In this document: positions 25,570 through 34,346 of the stretch, in pieces
Numbering within the stretch: the first letter of the stretch is position 1
How the letters are laid out: each line of letters starts with the position of its first letter
NCBI GenBank assembly: GCA_009697105.1
Contig: SIAQ01000005.1
Span: 1-64,000, forward strand
Source: Gemmataceae bacterium
Lineage (GTDB): Bacteria; Planctomycetota; Planctomycetia; Gemmatales; Gemmataceae
Direction: 5' to 3'
Length of the DNA stretch: 64,000 nucleotides
The notes under the pieces: model-generated
What the model was told of the DNA's origin: nothing
What the model saw: only the letters and a program-made list of their open reading frames with translations
The model's database searches: none
Translations under genes and position numbers: made by a program

Positions 25570-27873
25570 ATGAAGAAACCCGACCTGTCCAAAGTGAAAG
25601 ACCTGTTCTTCGCCCATGGCGAAAAAATCGCTCTGGGCATCTGCGCATTCCTTGCGCTGACGTTCGGCGCGCTGAGTCTGCTCAAGGCAATGAGCGTGAG
25701 TCGAGCGGAGAACTCCCAGAAAACTTGGGAGCAGGAGCTGCGCGACACCCACGCCAAAATCCACGGCGAGATCGATCGCGCGACCATTAGCGATCTACCC
25801 GAATTTACGAAAAAAATGTTCAAGTCGGACCATTATGAATGGCAACCGTTGAGAGGGGATTTCAAGCCGGGCCCCTACCTGGCGATTCCCGATTCGGGGA
25901 GTTCGACCAAGCGAGTCAATCCCGTGCCGCTGTCGATTCGCACCGGTGACAAGAACATTCAAATCGAATACATCCGCGCGTTGGCCTTGACGTACGATAT
26001 TGAGCCGCGCGGCGGCGCTTTTCGGGCGTTCAATCCTGGTAACGCGGTCGTACCGGTGCCCATCGGCAAAGGCGTTCAAGTAGTCGTTCCCGTGGCCGAC
26101 CCCGTGCGCTTAGCCGTGCCCGTCCGCATGGTGCGCGTCACCGCGGCATTTCCGATGAAGCAGCAGATCGAAGAGTTTCGCCGGGCGCTCCGCATCACAA
26201 GCCAGAAAGAAATGCTCGATAAACAGGAAGACTTGCCGCGTTTCCTGGGCCTCAACGTGGTTCGCTATCAGCTCAATGAGAAGGGCGAACCGATCGGCAA
26301 AGAAGTCGAGATCATCAAGCTATCGCAGCGCTCCAAGGCTCTCGATGATTTAATGCGCGTTGCGATTTACGACCGCGTTCAACCGGAGGTTATGAAAAAA
26401 TATCTCTACAACGGTTTGTTCACGCCGTTGCCGACGCTCGCCAATGCGAAGTATCGGAAGGTAGAGCTTGAAGGATTTGAACTCGACTATCCGCCGGAAG
26501 CCGACTTGGTGATGGTGGGAGAACTTCCAAAAGAAGGTGTGAAACCACCTTTTAAGCTGCCCGTGCTGCCCGGTGGCGGCAAGCGACCGCTATTCCCAAT
26601 GATGGAACAGCCTAACCCGAATCTCATGGGCGGTGTGGAACGTAAGATCGATGAGTTTCGTCGGGTCGATCTCAAGAAGACCGACGAGTCTCTCGAGAAG
26701 CGATTGTTCGGTGAATCAGGGACGGAACGCTACAAGGCTAATGATTACAACATCACGCATGCCCTTGGCCTGTTCCCGCCGCAAAATCTTGACGCGAAGG
26801 GCGGCGCATTCCCAGGTCAATTCCTCGACATGAACCCGGCAGGTGAGAATCTCTATTTCTCCGCTTGGCAGGTTGAACCAGCGATGCCGGGCGTGGGTGT
26901 CGTTCCCAATATGCCGCCGCGATTCCAGCCGATGCCCGGTGTAGGCCAGCCGACGCAGCAGTTCCCCGATTGGGATCGCGATGCCCTGGTGAGCTTCATA
27001 GATCCCGACGTCGTTCCGGGTGAAACCTACAGGTACAGTATCCAAGTGCGGATAGCGAACCCCAATTACAAGTATCCAAAAATCGACGATCTCGCCTACG
27101 CCGCATTGACGAGCCAGCCCGAACTGATCCTCGGCAACAGCCATCCGAAATGGGAGAATACACCGACGATCACCATTCCGCACGAATACAGTCTTTACGC
27201 CGCCGACCAGCAGATGATCGACGAAGGGGCCGGGCAAATGCCGAAAAAAGGCCAGGCAACTGTCGATCCCAAAACGCGCGATATGACGGCATTTCAAATC
27301 CACCTCTGGGCGAAGAGGGAACGTGACTTCACCAAAGGCCAAGACCACGATATCGGCGACGTCGTCATCGCCGAACGCATCCTGGTTCGCCGCGGCGACC
27401 AGATCGGCGTCGGCGCGTACGTCAAGATCGCCTCATGGAACCGCGTGAAGAATTCGCTCGACATTCCTTCATACAACGAACTGTTCCCGAAGGATAAAAA
27501 GAATCCCGCCAAGATCCACGGCGCGTTTCTCAACATGCAGCCGACGGTGGCAGGTATCGAGGAAGGTGTTCGCAAAGAAGTGAAGCTGCCGCCGCCGGTC
27601 TTGGTCGATTTCTTCGGCGGCAAGCGAACGAAGCCCGGCAGCAACGTGGTCGAGGAGGAGACCGCCGTCGAATCGCTGATCATGACGCCCGACGGACAGC
27701 TCTTCGTACGCAACTCGCGCATCGACACCGATACCGCTACGCCGCTGGGCCGTGAACGCGAGGAGCGGGTTCAGGAAAATCGCCGGCATTTCAACGAACT
27801 CCTCCGCAGCGTCATCGGCACTTCCGCCGTCATACCGGGCGGGGGCATCAATCTGCCGGGAGTCAAGAACTAG
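25570..27873 (+). CDS. Single-span protein, third gene of the pilus-like cluster
   Basis: 767 residues from ATG 25570 with GGAGG 7 bp upstream; a start at 25543 lies in-frame but has no Shine-Dalgarno. One span near residue 15-35 (IALGICAFLALTFGALSLLKAM), then helical SRAENSQKTWEQELRDTHAKI and a large, proline-rich soluble domain with MPGVGVVPNMPPRFQPMPGVGQP. A motif REEHxxH-like zinc site is absent. Size and topology resemble the preceding gene, so the three may assemble as a membrane platform. Function inferred from context only. Confidence 0.68.
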   Translation: MKKPDLSKVKDLFFAHGEKIALGICAFLALTFGALSLLKAMSVSRAENSQKTWEQELRDTHAKIHGEIDRATISDLPEFTKKMFKSDHYEWQPLRGDFKPGPYLAIPDSGSSTKRVNPVPLSIRTGDKNIQIEYIRALALTYDIEPRGGAFRAFNPGNAVVPVPIGKGVQVVVPVADPVRLAVPVRMVRVTAAFPMKQQIEEFRRALRITSQKEMLDKQEDLPRFLGLNVVRYQLNEKGEPIGKEVEIIKLSQRSKALDDLMRVAIYDRVQPEVMKKYLYNGLFTPLPTLANAKYRKVELEGFELDYPPEADLVMVGELPKEGVKPPFKLPVLPGGGKRPLFPMMEQPNPNLMGGVERKIDEFRRVDLKKTDESLEKRLFGESGTERYKANDYNITHALGLFPPQNLDAKGGAFPGQFLDMNPAGENLYFSAWQVEPAMPGVGVVPNMPPRFQPMPGVGQPTQQFPDWDRDALVSFIDPDVVPGETYRYSIQVRIANPNYKYPKIDDLAYAALTSQPELILGNSHPKWENTPTITIPHEYSLYAADQQMIDEGAGQMPKKGQATVDPKTRDMTAFQIHLWAKRERDFTKGQDHDIGDVVIAERILVRRGDQIGVGAYVKIASWNRVKNSLDIPSYNELFPKDKKNPAKIHGAFLNMQPTVAGIEEGVRKEVKLPPPVLVDFFGGKRTKPGSNVVEEETAVESLIMTPDGQLFVRNSRIDTDTATPLGREREERVQENRRHFNELLRSVIGTSAVIPGGGINLPGVKN

Positions 27874-27898
27874 GCGGCAGAAGAAAACTCGATCCATT

Positions 27899-27988
27899 CA
27901 AGCCCAGGGGTGAGGTGCTCCGAACCTCTGGGATCAATTGTCGATATGCGTCTATCCCAGGGGTTCGGAGTACCTTACCCCTGGGCTT
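27899..27988. repeat. Palindrome, 'AAGCCCAGGGGTGAGG' shell
   Basis: AAGCCCAGGGGTGAGGTGCTCCGAACCTCTGGGAT, short centre, then ATCCCAGGGGTTCGGAGTACCTTACCCCTGGGCTT. Empty shell: no nested element inside. It separates the pilus-like cluster from the convergent aminotransferase. Confidence 0.88.
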
Positions 27989-28005
27989 ACGTTTCCTTCA
28001 AATTC

Positions 28006-29316
28006 CTACAAGTCAAATACCGCCAGCGCCTTGTCCAAGCGTGCGAGCACTTCGTTCGTATCGGCAATCGACATCGCGGCACAGAAGCCGTGATGGCATG
28101 CCGCGCCGCCGTAGTCGTGGAAGTAGACGCCGTGCTCGATGGCGATCTTGATGAATCGCAACATTTGGTTGCGTTGGTGGTGGACGACGTCGCGGTAATT
28201 ACGTGGCTCGCGGTCGATGCCGAAGTACACGCCGAAGCGGGCGCCGAGTCCCTGCACTCGAGCGTTGATGCCGTGCTTGGCGAAGAGCGTCGTCAAGCCG
28301 GCAAAGAGCAGCTCAGCGACGGCGTGAATGTGATCGTAAAATCCTGGCTCGCGGTAGGCGCGGATCGCCGCTAGCGCTGCGGCAACGACGACGGGATGGC
28401 CGTTGTACGTGCCCGAATGCTGGCAGTCGCCGATCGGCATCAAGCGATCCATGATGTCGCGCCGCCCGCCGAAGACGCTGAGCGGATACCCGCCGCCGAC
28501 GGCTTTGCCCAGCGTGCAAAGATCAGGCGTCACGCCCAGATAGCCCTGAGCGCCGCTGATACCCATGCGAAAGGCGCTGAGCACTTCGTCAAAAATAAGC
28601 AGCACGCCGTATCGGCGCGTCAACTCTCGAAGCGCCGTCATAAACTCCGGGTTGGGCAATATGCATCCCGCGTTGTAGTAGATCGGCTCGCCGATGACCG
28701 CAGCCAGTTCATGCCCATGTTGCTGAAAGGCACGCTCGAGCAGATCGACATGATTGTACGGCACGACGATGATCTGCTCCTGCAAACCGGGTGTCATGCC
28801 GGTGGAGCCAGGATAGGCGGTCGGTTGTTCTTCGCTGCCGAGTTGATCGGCGGGCGTGCCGATGGCGAACATGACTTGGTCGTGATAGCCATGAAAGTTG
28901 CCCTCGAACTTCAGCAGTTTGCCTCGCCCGGTAAAGGCGCGGGCCAGGCGGATGCAGTGCATCGTTGCTTCGGTCCCCGACCCGGTGAAACGGACGCGTT
29001 CCAGACATGGTATCACCTCGCAGAGCAGTTCCGCGAGTTCGGCAGTTTGCTCGTTCTCGTAGGAGCACGCCGCTCCGCGAGCGAGAGCCGCCTCGACCGC
29101 CCGACGTACGCGGGCATCGCCGTGGCCAAGGAGCGTGGCGCCATGGCTGCAACAGAGATCGATGTACTCGCGGCTGTCCAAGTCCTCCAACCGACAGCCG
29201 TCGGCACGATCGAAGTACATCGCGTGCCCAACCGCGCGATTCAGTCGAGTCGATGAACTGACCCCGCCGGCCAAGGATTGACATGCACGTTGATATTGCT
29301 CGGTCACACGGCTCAT
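28006..29316 (-). CDS. Class III aminotransferase, HemL (glutamate-1-semialdehyde aminomutase)-like
   Basis: 436 residues from ATG 29316 (MSRVTEQYQRACQSLAGGVS); the open frame runs on upstream only through the repeat at 29.4 kb. PLP-fold-type I enzyme: GCRLEDLDSREYIDLCCSHGATLLGHG, RFTGSGTEATMHCIRLARAFTGR, KFEGNFHGYHD, LIFDEVLSAFRMG, and the PLP lysine in TLGKAVGGGYPLSVFGG. Close in pattern to HemL, but the loop SSSTRLNRAVG at the N-terminus differs from canonical HemL (which reads PGGVNSPVRA-like). It could be a specialised transaminase in secondary or wall metabolism. Which reaction is unclear. Confidence 0.85.
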   Translation of the reverse strand: MSRVTEQYQRACQSLAGGVSSSTRLNRAVGHAMYFDRADGCRLEDLDSREYIDLCCSHGATLLGHGDARVRRAVEAALARGAACSYENEQTAELAELLCEVIPCLERVRFTGSGTEATMHCIRLARAFTGRGKLLKFEGNFHGYHDQVMFAIGTPADQLGSEEQPTAYPGSTGMTPGLQEQIIVVPYNHVDLLERAFQQHGHELAAVIGEPIYYNAGCILPNPEFMTALRELTRRYGVLLIFDEVLSAFRMGISGAQGYLGVTPDLCTLGKAVGGGYPLSVFGGRRDIMDRLMPIGDCQHSGTYNGHPVVVAAALAAIRAYREPGFYDHIHAVAELLFAGLTTLFAKHGINARVQGLGARFGVYFGIDREPRNYRDVVHHQRNQMLRFIKIAIEHGVYFHDYGGAACHHGFCAAMSIADTNEVLARLDKALAVFDL

Positions 29317-29366
29317 GGCTGGCCCCCCGGTTCGTTGGTGGTAGTGATGATGGAGATAATGTATCC

Positions 29367-29797
29367 AAGCCCAGTGGTGAGGTACTCCGAACCTCTGAGA
29401 ACTGCCGAACGCGCGGCTTCGCCCTAGAGGTTCGGAGTATCTCACCGCCATTGGCACCAACTTAAGGAACGCGCATTGAAGAAACACAATTGAACCACAG
29501 AGGCACAGAGGACACAGAGAAAACACGAAGAATGGGAGAAGAATGACGCCACCGACAAAAGTACGAGCCGGAAGCGTAAGCGACGGATTTCTCCAGTCCG
29601 TCGCTTACGCTTCCGGCTCGTAAAGCGACTTTTGTCGGTCGCGTCAAGAATAATGCACGCAGAATCGTGAGAATTCCAGGTCACTATTCCGTGCATTTTC
29701 TCTGTGTCCCCTGTGTCTCTGTGGTTAGTCTGCGTTTTTTGACACAGATTCCTTAAGTTGGTGCCAATGGTTTCGGAGTACCTCACCACTGGGCTTG
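29367..29797. repeat. Four-layer nested palindrome
   Basis: Outermost AAGCCCAGTGGTGAGGTACTC.../...GAGTACCTCACCACTGGGCTT. Inside, CCATTGGCACCAACTTAAGGAA / TTCCTTAAGTTGGTGCCAATGG. Inside that, AACCACAGAGGCACAGAGG / its inverse. Innermost, at 29,544-29,646, a TGACGCC...GCGTCA element with TACGAGCCGGAAGCGTAAGCGACGG arms. This and the true gene start fill the 590-bp gap. Confidence 0.9.
29544..29646. mobile_element. Putative MITE-like element, TGACGCC/GCGTCA ends
   Basis: TGACGCCACCGACAAAAGTACGAGCCGGAAGCGTAAGCG / CTTACGCTTCCGGCTCGTAAAGCGACTTTTGTCGGTCGCGTCA. Sits within a repeat whose other copies (18.6, 25.4 kb) lack it: GGGAGAAGAGCAAGGCACGC there versus GGGAGAAGAAT-[element]-AGAATAATGCACGC here. 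That is direct evidence of insertion. Confidence 0.7.
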
Positions 29798-29905
29798 CCT
29801 AACTATTTCCACAACAAATGGTTGAATTCAAATTCTCCGCCCCACCATGTCGCGCATCGAAAACTCGTCTTGACACTTTTGCTCGCTTGCGTTACTTCGC
29901 GGAGT

Positions 29906-30814
29906 ATGGCGAACTTTTTCTCTTACAAACTGAAGCAATCCGATTTGCAGGCGATCTTCGGTCCGGCGAGCGTGGAGCAACCAGAGCTACGCAGTTCGCC
30001 GCATTTGCAGGGGCCGCATCATCCCTTTGATTTCGCGCAGAGGCTCTATTCGCTGGAATCGCTTCAGCCTTCCGGGTTTCGGGTGCCACGTGTCGATCTG
30101 TTGGAACCCTATTCGCTGCAATGGTTTCTGGATATCGAGAATCAGCGCCATAGCAAGCATGGCAAATGGATTCCGAAACTGTTGGAATTTTCCAAGCATT
30201 CGGGCGAGACACTCTTGGGTTTGGGGCATGGCCTAGGCACGGATTGGGTCCAATATGCCCAGCATGGCGCGTCGGTGATGGTGTGCAGCCAGGCATTGCC
30301 GCAGCTGGAATTGGTGCAACGGAACTTCGATCTAAGGGGCTTGTCGGGGCGGTTCATCGATGCCAATCCGACGCGCCTGCCGTTGCCCGCCAACAGCATT
30401 GATGTGGCGTGCATCAGCAGTCTGCATCATGGCATCGACGATCCGGAAAAGCTGATTCCCGAAGTCTACCGCGTTCTCAAGCCGGGCGGCAAGGTTTTGG
30501 CAGTCGCGCCGGCCTATTTCGATGTCGATTATTGGGTGCGAAACATGTTCTTCTGGAACCGCTGGCTGAAGCCCAATTGCGGCAAGAATCCGCTGCGCTG
30601 CAAATTACGGCTGTCAGCAGGCCAGTTCCACGGTCTGTTCCACCAGTTCATTGACGTTCGCATTCGCAAACGCCAGCTTCGCAGGGTCGAAGTCCCCGTG
30701 GTTTGGCAATGGATTCCCCTGCCAATCCTGGCGCGATTGATGGGACGAGTGTTAGTGCTGAAGGCTTTCAAACCGTTGAACGCGAATCTGACGACGGTTG
30801 AATTGAAGAAATGA
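29906..30814 (+). CDS. SAM-dependent methyltransferase (class I)
   Basis: 302 residues from ATG 29906 (MANFFSYKLKQSDLQAIFGP); the open frame starts upstream in the repeat. Motif I is LLGLGHGLGTDWVQYAQHG (a glycine-rich G-x-G-x-G variant), then the acidic loop, PLPANSIDVACISSLHHGIDDP (motif IV), and EVYRVLKPGGKVLAVAPAYF, a typical methyltransferase_11 tail. C-terminal KLRLSAGQFHGLFHQF and a hydrophobic PVVWQWIPLPILARLMGRVLVLK suggest a membrane-near C-terminus. Substrate unknown. Confidence 0.85.
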   Translation: MANFFSYKLKQSDLQAIFGPASVEQPELRSSPHLQGPHHPFDFAQRLYSLESLQPSGFRVPRVDLLEPYSLQWFLDIENQRHSKHGKWIPKLLEFSKHSGETLLGLGHGLGTDWVQYAQHGASVMVCSQALPQLELVQRNFDLRGLSGRFIDANPTRLPLPANSIDVACISSLHHGIDDPEKLIPEVYRVLKPGGKVLAVAPAYFDVDYWVRNMFFWNRWLKPNCGKNPLRCKLRLSAGQFHGLFHQFIDVRIRKRQLRRVEVPVVWQWIPLPILARLMGRVLVLKAFKPLNANLTTVELKK

Positions 30815-30831
30815 ACAGAAAAAAAAGAAAA

Positions 30832-30898
30832 ATCGAGGTAGTGACTCCCAGCGCGAGACGGTAACCCAACGCGAGTACCATCCAGTCACTACCTCGAT
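30832..30898. repeat. Palindrome, 'ATCGAGGTAGTGACT' type
   Basis: ATCGAGGTAGTGACTCCCAGCGCGAGACGG and ...CGCGAGTACCATCCAGTCACTACCTCGAT pair with internal mismatches. Single copy in the window. The remaining gap to trpA also holds the element at 31,107-31,217; otherwise nothing was recognised. Confidence 0.7.
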
Positions 30899-31106
30899 AG
30901 CGTTGTGAGGTTGCCCTCACTACGTAGTAAATATTGCCCACTTTGACTAAAACGCAAATCTTACCATGAGTCTTTCTGCTCATAATTTGGAGATTCAGCG
31001 TCAGTTTTTCTGTTTGTATCGATTGCATCGATTGGGTTGAATATTCGGCCATTTTTTAACGGCTCCATTTCCGTGACCTATAGTTCCCGCAAGTTGCATG
31101 CAATCA

Positions 31107-31217
31107 TGACGCCGCCGACAAAACTGAATTTCCGAGGCTGAAGCGTAAGCGAGGCAGCCTGAATGCCTCACTTACGCTTCAGCCGCGGACGGAATTTCAC
31201 TTTGGTCGGGCGCGTCA
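31107..31217. mobile_element. TGACGCC/GCGTCA-ended element copy
   Basis: TGACGCCGCCGACAAAACTG at the left, GGTCGGGCGCGTCA at the right, and inner GGCTGAAGCGTAAGCGAGGCA / TGCCTCACTTACGCTTCAGCC. Same ends as at 29,544 and 46,601, but a different internal stem. Confidence 0.65.
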
Positions 31218-31408
31218 AGGACACGGAAGTTTTGAACCTCCCCAATTGGCACGATCGAATGTGCAGTATCTTCGGTGCGAAGTTTCATGCCAAAAACACC
31301 AAATGGGAAAGTTAATAAATCGCGTGTCCTAAACGTAAACCTGGCTTTTCGTGGTCCGTGTATTGTTTGCCTCTTCGTTTCCTAATCCATTTCGGATAAG
31401 ATCACCGC

Positions 31409-32224
31409 ATGGATCCGATCGACGAACTATTCATCCGTTTGAAGACCGCTGGCCGAAAGGCGTTTATTCCGTTCCTCACCGCGGGCGATCCCGATCTGGC
31501 GGGGACGGCGCATCTGTTACGTGAGTCGGCGCGACGCGGCGCTTCCTTGATCGAGATCGGCTTCCCCTACAGCGACCCGATCGCGGACGGCAGCGTCATT
31601 CAGGCCTCCTACACCCGCGCACTGAACAAGGGCGTTACCGTCGATGCGATTTTCGCGATGATCAAAGACTACCGCGACAAGGCACGCCAGCTGAAGGAAA
31701 ACGACGTGCCGCTTGTCGCGATGGTCTCCTATTCCATCGTGCATTATCGCGGCATCGAGCGATTCATTCTCGACGCAAAATCAGCGGGATTCAGCGGCGC
31801 GATCGTGCCCGATCTGCCCGTGGACGAGGCCGACGAATTGGCGCGACTCGCCGGCCAGCACGACTTCAAGCTCATCATGCTTGTCACGCCGACGACGCCG
31901 CGCGAACGAGCGATGCGCATTGCCCGACTTTCGACGGGATTTCTGTACTGCGTGAGCGTCGTGGGCATCACGGGCGAGCGCAGCCAGCTGCCGCCGGACT
32001 TGCTCGAATCGCTCGCCTGGCTTCGAACGCAGACGGCATTGCCGATGTGCGTCGGTTTTGGCATCAGCACGCCGGACCACGTGCGGGTGCTGCGTGATTC
32101 AGCGGATGGCGTGATCGTCGGCAGTGCGATCGTACGCAAGCTTGGCGCCGCCAAACCGATCGATGAGATTGCCAAGGACGTCGGCGATCTAGTTACGCAA
32201 CTTATGGACGCGCTGACTCAATAA
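31409..32224 (+). CDS. trpA: Tryptophan synthase alpha chain
   Basis: 271 residues. Cleaves indole-3-glycerol phosphate to indole, which passes to TrpB. Catalytic E49 and D60 are in LIEIGFPYSDPIADG; phosphate-binding GITGERSQL..GFGISTPDHV, and GVIVGSAIVRKL at the C-terminus. Length is normal. There is no trpB next to it, so trp genes are dispersed here. The ATG at 31409 has a weak Shine-Dalgarno. Confidence 0.96.
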   Translation: MDPIDELFIRLKTAGRKAFIPFLTAGDPDLAGTAHLLRESARRGASLIEIGFPYSDPIADGSVIQASYTRALNKGVTVDAIFAMIKDYRDKARQLKENDVPLVAMVSYSIVHYRGIERFILDAKSAGFSGAIVPDLPVDEADELARLAGQHDFKLIMLVTPTTPRERAMRIARLSTGFLYCVSVVGITGERSQLPPDLLESLAWLRTQTALPMCVGFGISTPDHVRVLRDSADGVIVGSAIVRKLGAAKPIDEIAKDVGDLVTQLMDALTQ

Positions 32225-32245
32225 AAGCATTCGCCCATTCGTGGT

Positions 32246-32303
32246 TTCCGCTTGCGGCTTAGCGCTCGGAAAACCCCACCCGAGCGCTAAGCCGCAAGCG
32301 GAA
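32246..32303. repeat. Palindrome, 'TTCCGCTTGCGGCTTAGCGCTC' type
   Basis: TTCCGCTTGCGGCTTAGCGCTCG and CGAGCGCTAAGCCGCAAGCGGAA are perfect inverse copies. Further copies at 44,313-44,370 and 57,458-57,508, and single arms at 7,184-7,203 and 17,592. Confidence 0.92.
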
Positions 32304-32338
32304 TACGACAAAGCTACGATTCAAGGAGATTCTTCAAG

Positions 32339-33376
32339 ATGTTAGTCAATAGTTTGACGATTTGTGCCGCCTTGTTCGCTGTCGGGCAGCCGAACGATGA
32401 CTGGCAGAAACTCGAATCCACGCACATCAAAAACATCCGCCAGGTGACGCGCGATTTCATTCGCGCGGGCGAAGGTTATTTCTCGCCCGATGGCACGAAG
32501 GTCATCTTCCAGGCCGAGGAGAAGGGCGAGAATCCGTTCTACCAGATGTTTGTCATGGACCTGAAATCCGGAGCCGTGCGACGCGTCAGTCCCGGTGCGG
32601 GCAAGACGACGTGTGGCTACTTCCATCCGAAAGCGGACAGGATTCTCTTCGCCAGCACGCATCTCGACCCGGACGCCAAGAAGCACTACGCCGGCGAATT
32701 CAAGTTGCGCGACGAGGAAAAGCTGACGAAAAAACGCCGACGTTACGTTTGGGACTTCGATCCGTACATGCAAATCTTCGAGGGCAACTCGGATGGCTCT
32801 GGCTTGAAGCAGCTCACAAGCTCCAAGGGTTACAATGCTGAGGGGTCGTATTCCGCCGATGGGAAGAAGATCGTTTTCTGCTCGAACCGATCAAACGAGA
32901 AGAACCTCGAACTCTATACGATGGACGCGGACGGCTCGAATGTTCGCCAGCTGACGAACGCGCCAGGCTGCTACAACGGCGGGCCATTCTTCTCGCCGGA
33001 CGCCACGAAAGTTATCTTCCGCAGCGATCGCAAAAAGAAGGACCATCTGCAACTCTTCGTCATCAACGTCGATGGCACCGGGGAGAAAGCGCTCACCGAT
33101 GATGAGAACTGGGTTTTCTGGGCGCCGTATTGGCATAAAGACGGCAAGCACATCATCTACACGGCTGCGGATCATTCCAATCCGCTGATGCGTCCGAATT
33201 ACGATTTGTACTGGATGAATATCGAGTCGGGCAAAAAGACGCGCCTAACCTTCGCCCCCGGCGCCGACGTGCTGCCGGTATTCAGTCCGGATCAGACAAA
33301 GATCATGTGGACCTCGAACCGCGATGGCCGTTCGCCGACGCAACTCTACATCGGCGACTTCACGCCGCCGAACTGA
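32339..33376 (+). CDS. Exported TolB-like beta-propeller (PD40 repeats)
   Basis: 345 residues. Signal peptide MLVNSLTICAALFAVGQP. Contains at least six PD40/WD-like repeats of the form YFSPDGTKVIFQAE..ADGSNVRQLTNAPGCYNGGPFFSPDATKVIFRSDR..GTGEKALTDDENW, DVLPVFSPDQTKIMWTSNRDGR. Likely periplasmic, with a scaffold or binding role. There is no TolB C-terminal or peptidase domain, so no enzymatic activity can be inferred. Ends two codons before a palindrome. Confidence 0.85.
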   Translation: MLVNSLTICAALFAVGQPNDDWQKLESTHIKNIRQVTRDFIRAGEGYFSPDGTKVIFQAEEKGENPFYQMFVMDLKSGAVRRVSPGAGKTTCGYFHPKADRILFASTHLDPDAKKHYAGEFKLRDEEKLTKKRRRYVWDFDPYMQIFEGNSDGSGLKQLTSSKGYNAEGSYSADGKKIVFCSNRSNEKNLELYTMDADGSNVRQLTNAPGCYNGGPFFSPDATKVIFRSDRKKKDHLQLFVINVDGTGEKALTDDENWVFWAPYWHKDGKHIIYTAADHSNPLMRPNYDLYWMNIESGKKTRLTFAPGADVLPVFSPDQTKIMWTSNRDGRSPTQLYIGDFTPPN

Positions 33377-33382
33377 AAGAAA

Positions 33383-33443
33383 GACGAGCCGGAAGCGTCA
33401 GCGACGGTTTCCACCTATCCGTCGCTGACGCTTCCGGCTCGTT
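33383..33443. repeat. Palindrome, 'GACGAGCCGGAAGCGTCAGCGACGG' type, no TIR
   Basis: GACGAGCCGGAAGCGTCAGCGACGG and CCGTCGCTGACGCTTCCGGCTCGTT. Same core as the MITE-like family but without TGACGCC/GCGTCA ends. It lies between convergent genes. Confidence 0.88.
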
Positions 33444-33459
33444 TGGTGCGGCCGTGATG

Positions 33460-33978
33460 TTACGCACGCCCCGGCAGGCGTTCCCATTCTTTACGTACTT
33501 GGGTCAGGCCATAGGCGCACAACTCGTAGCGTTCGCTCAGGCGGCGCAGCACGATCGATTGCTCGTGGTGTGCTTCGTCGTCCAGCGTGCTCGCGATGTA
33601 GTACGAGCGTTTTCCCTGTTGCTGATAGTCGATGAAATGATCCTTATGCTGAACGGACCGAAATTTCCGCAGCATCTCCGGATAAACGCCGGTCCAGAAC
33701 AGCGTGAAGTCACCGATATGCCGGTGCATCTCTCGGCTCGTACGGCCTTCGGGCGGCATCGATTCGGCTTCCATGATCATATCGGCCACTTCCTCAAGTC
33801 GGCGTCCGGTGCTGGAACGTAGCCGAAAGATCGTGTCGAGATGCACAAACCGTGATAACAGCCCCGAAAGATAATCAACCAACGGCGGGTCAGCCACGCC
33901 CAGGTCTGCGATGAAGGTGTGTTCGGTCAACCCGCAGAAATAGTGCTGCAGGGGCTGTTCGGTCTTGGTGTACAACAT
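33460..33978 (-). CDS. Unknown 172-residue protein
   Basis: From ATG 33978, with GGAGG 7 bp upstream; the frame is open 84 bp further upstream. MLYTKTEQPLQHYFCGLTEHTF, then LVDYLSGLLSRFVHLDTIFRL, GRRLEEVADMIMEAESMPPEGRTSREMHRHIGDFTLFWTGVYPEML, HFIDYQQQGKRSYYIASTL and ELCAYGLTQVRKEWERLPGRA. Helical and soluble, with no motif I can name. The spacing of Glu/His residues in HRHIGDFTLFW may bind a metal; this is speculative. Confidence 0.65.
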   Translation of the reverse strand: MLYTKTEQPLQHYFCGLTEHTFIADLGVADPPLVDYLSGLLSRFVHLDTIFRLRSSTGRRLEEVADMIMEAESMPPEGRTSREMHRHIGDFTLFWTGVYPEMLRKFRSVQHKDHFIDYQQQGKRSYYIASTLDDEAHHEQSIVLRRLSERYELCAYGLTQVRKEWERLPGRA

Positions 33979-34346
33979 CGTGGGCCTCCTCGCCCTCGGT
34001 ATGAGGGCCTGTTTGAATTGTAGCGCACGTTTTGCGAACTTGCAAATGACATGCACGGACATTTCTGCCGAATAGCGAACGCGGCCAGGCCCGGAAAATT
34101 GCGCTGTCCAATTTGGAAATCGCCCCGGCGCGGGAGAGGATTAGGTAGGCGATTGACTCTTCAGCAATCTTCGGACGCCGACCCCGTTCGACTTGCGTGA
34201 TTATTATCAGATCGTGAAAAGATGCAACTTCAATGTGGTGCGATGCTTCACGTCGTCGGCTTTGTCACGTGGAGCGAGTTCGCCTTTTTGTGGCGATTTT
34301 TTTTGATCCGGACCAGATTTGCTCAGGCACATGGATCACAAATACA
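33979..34346. other. 368-bp gap without a recognised feature
   Basis: Upstream region of the unknown 172-residue gene and downstream of prmC (tail to head). No coding potential on either strand beyond short frames, no clear palindrome longer than about 10 bp. A small CCTCCTCGCCCTCGGTATGAGGG structure is near the 172-residue gene start. Confidence 0.5.

Noticed and set aside
29317-29526. Extended N-terminus of the aminotransferase
   Set aside because: The added residues (MFSLCPLCLCGS...) come from the repeat; the family start is at 29316.
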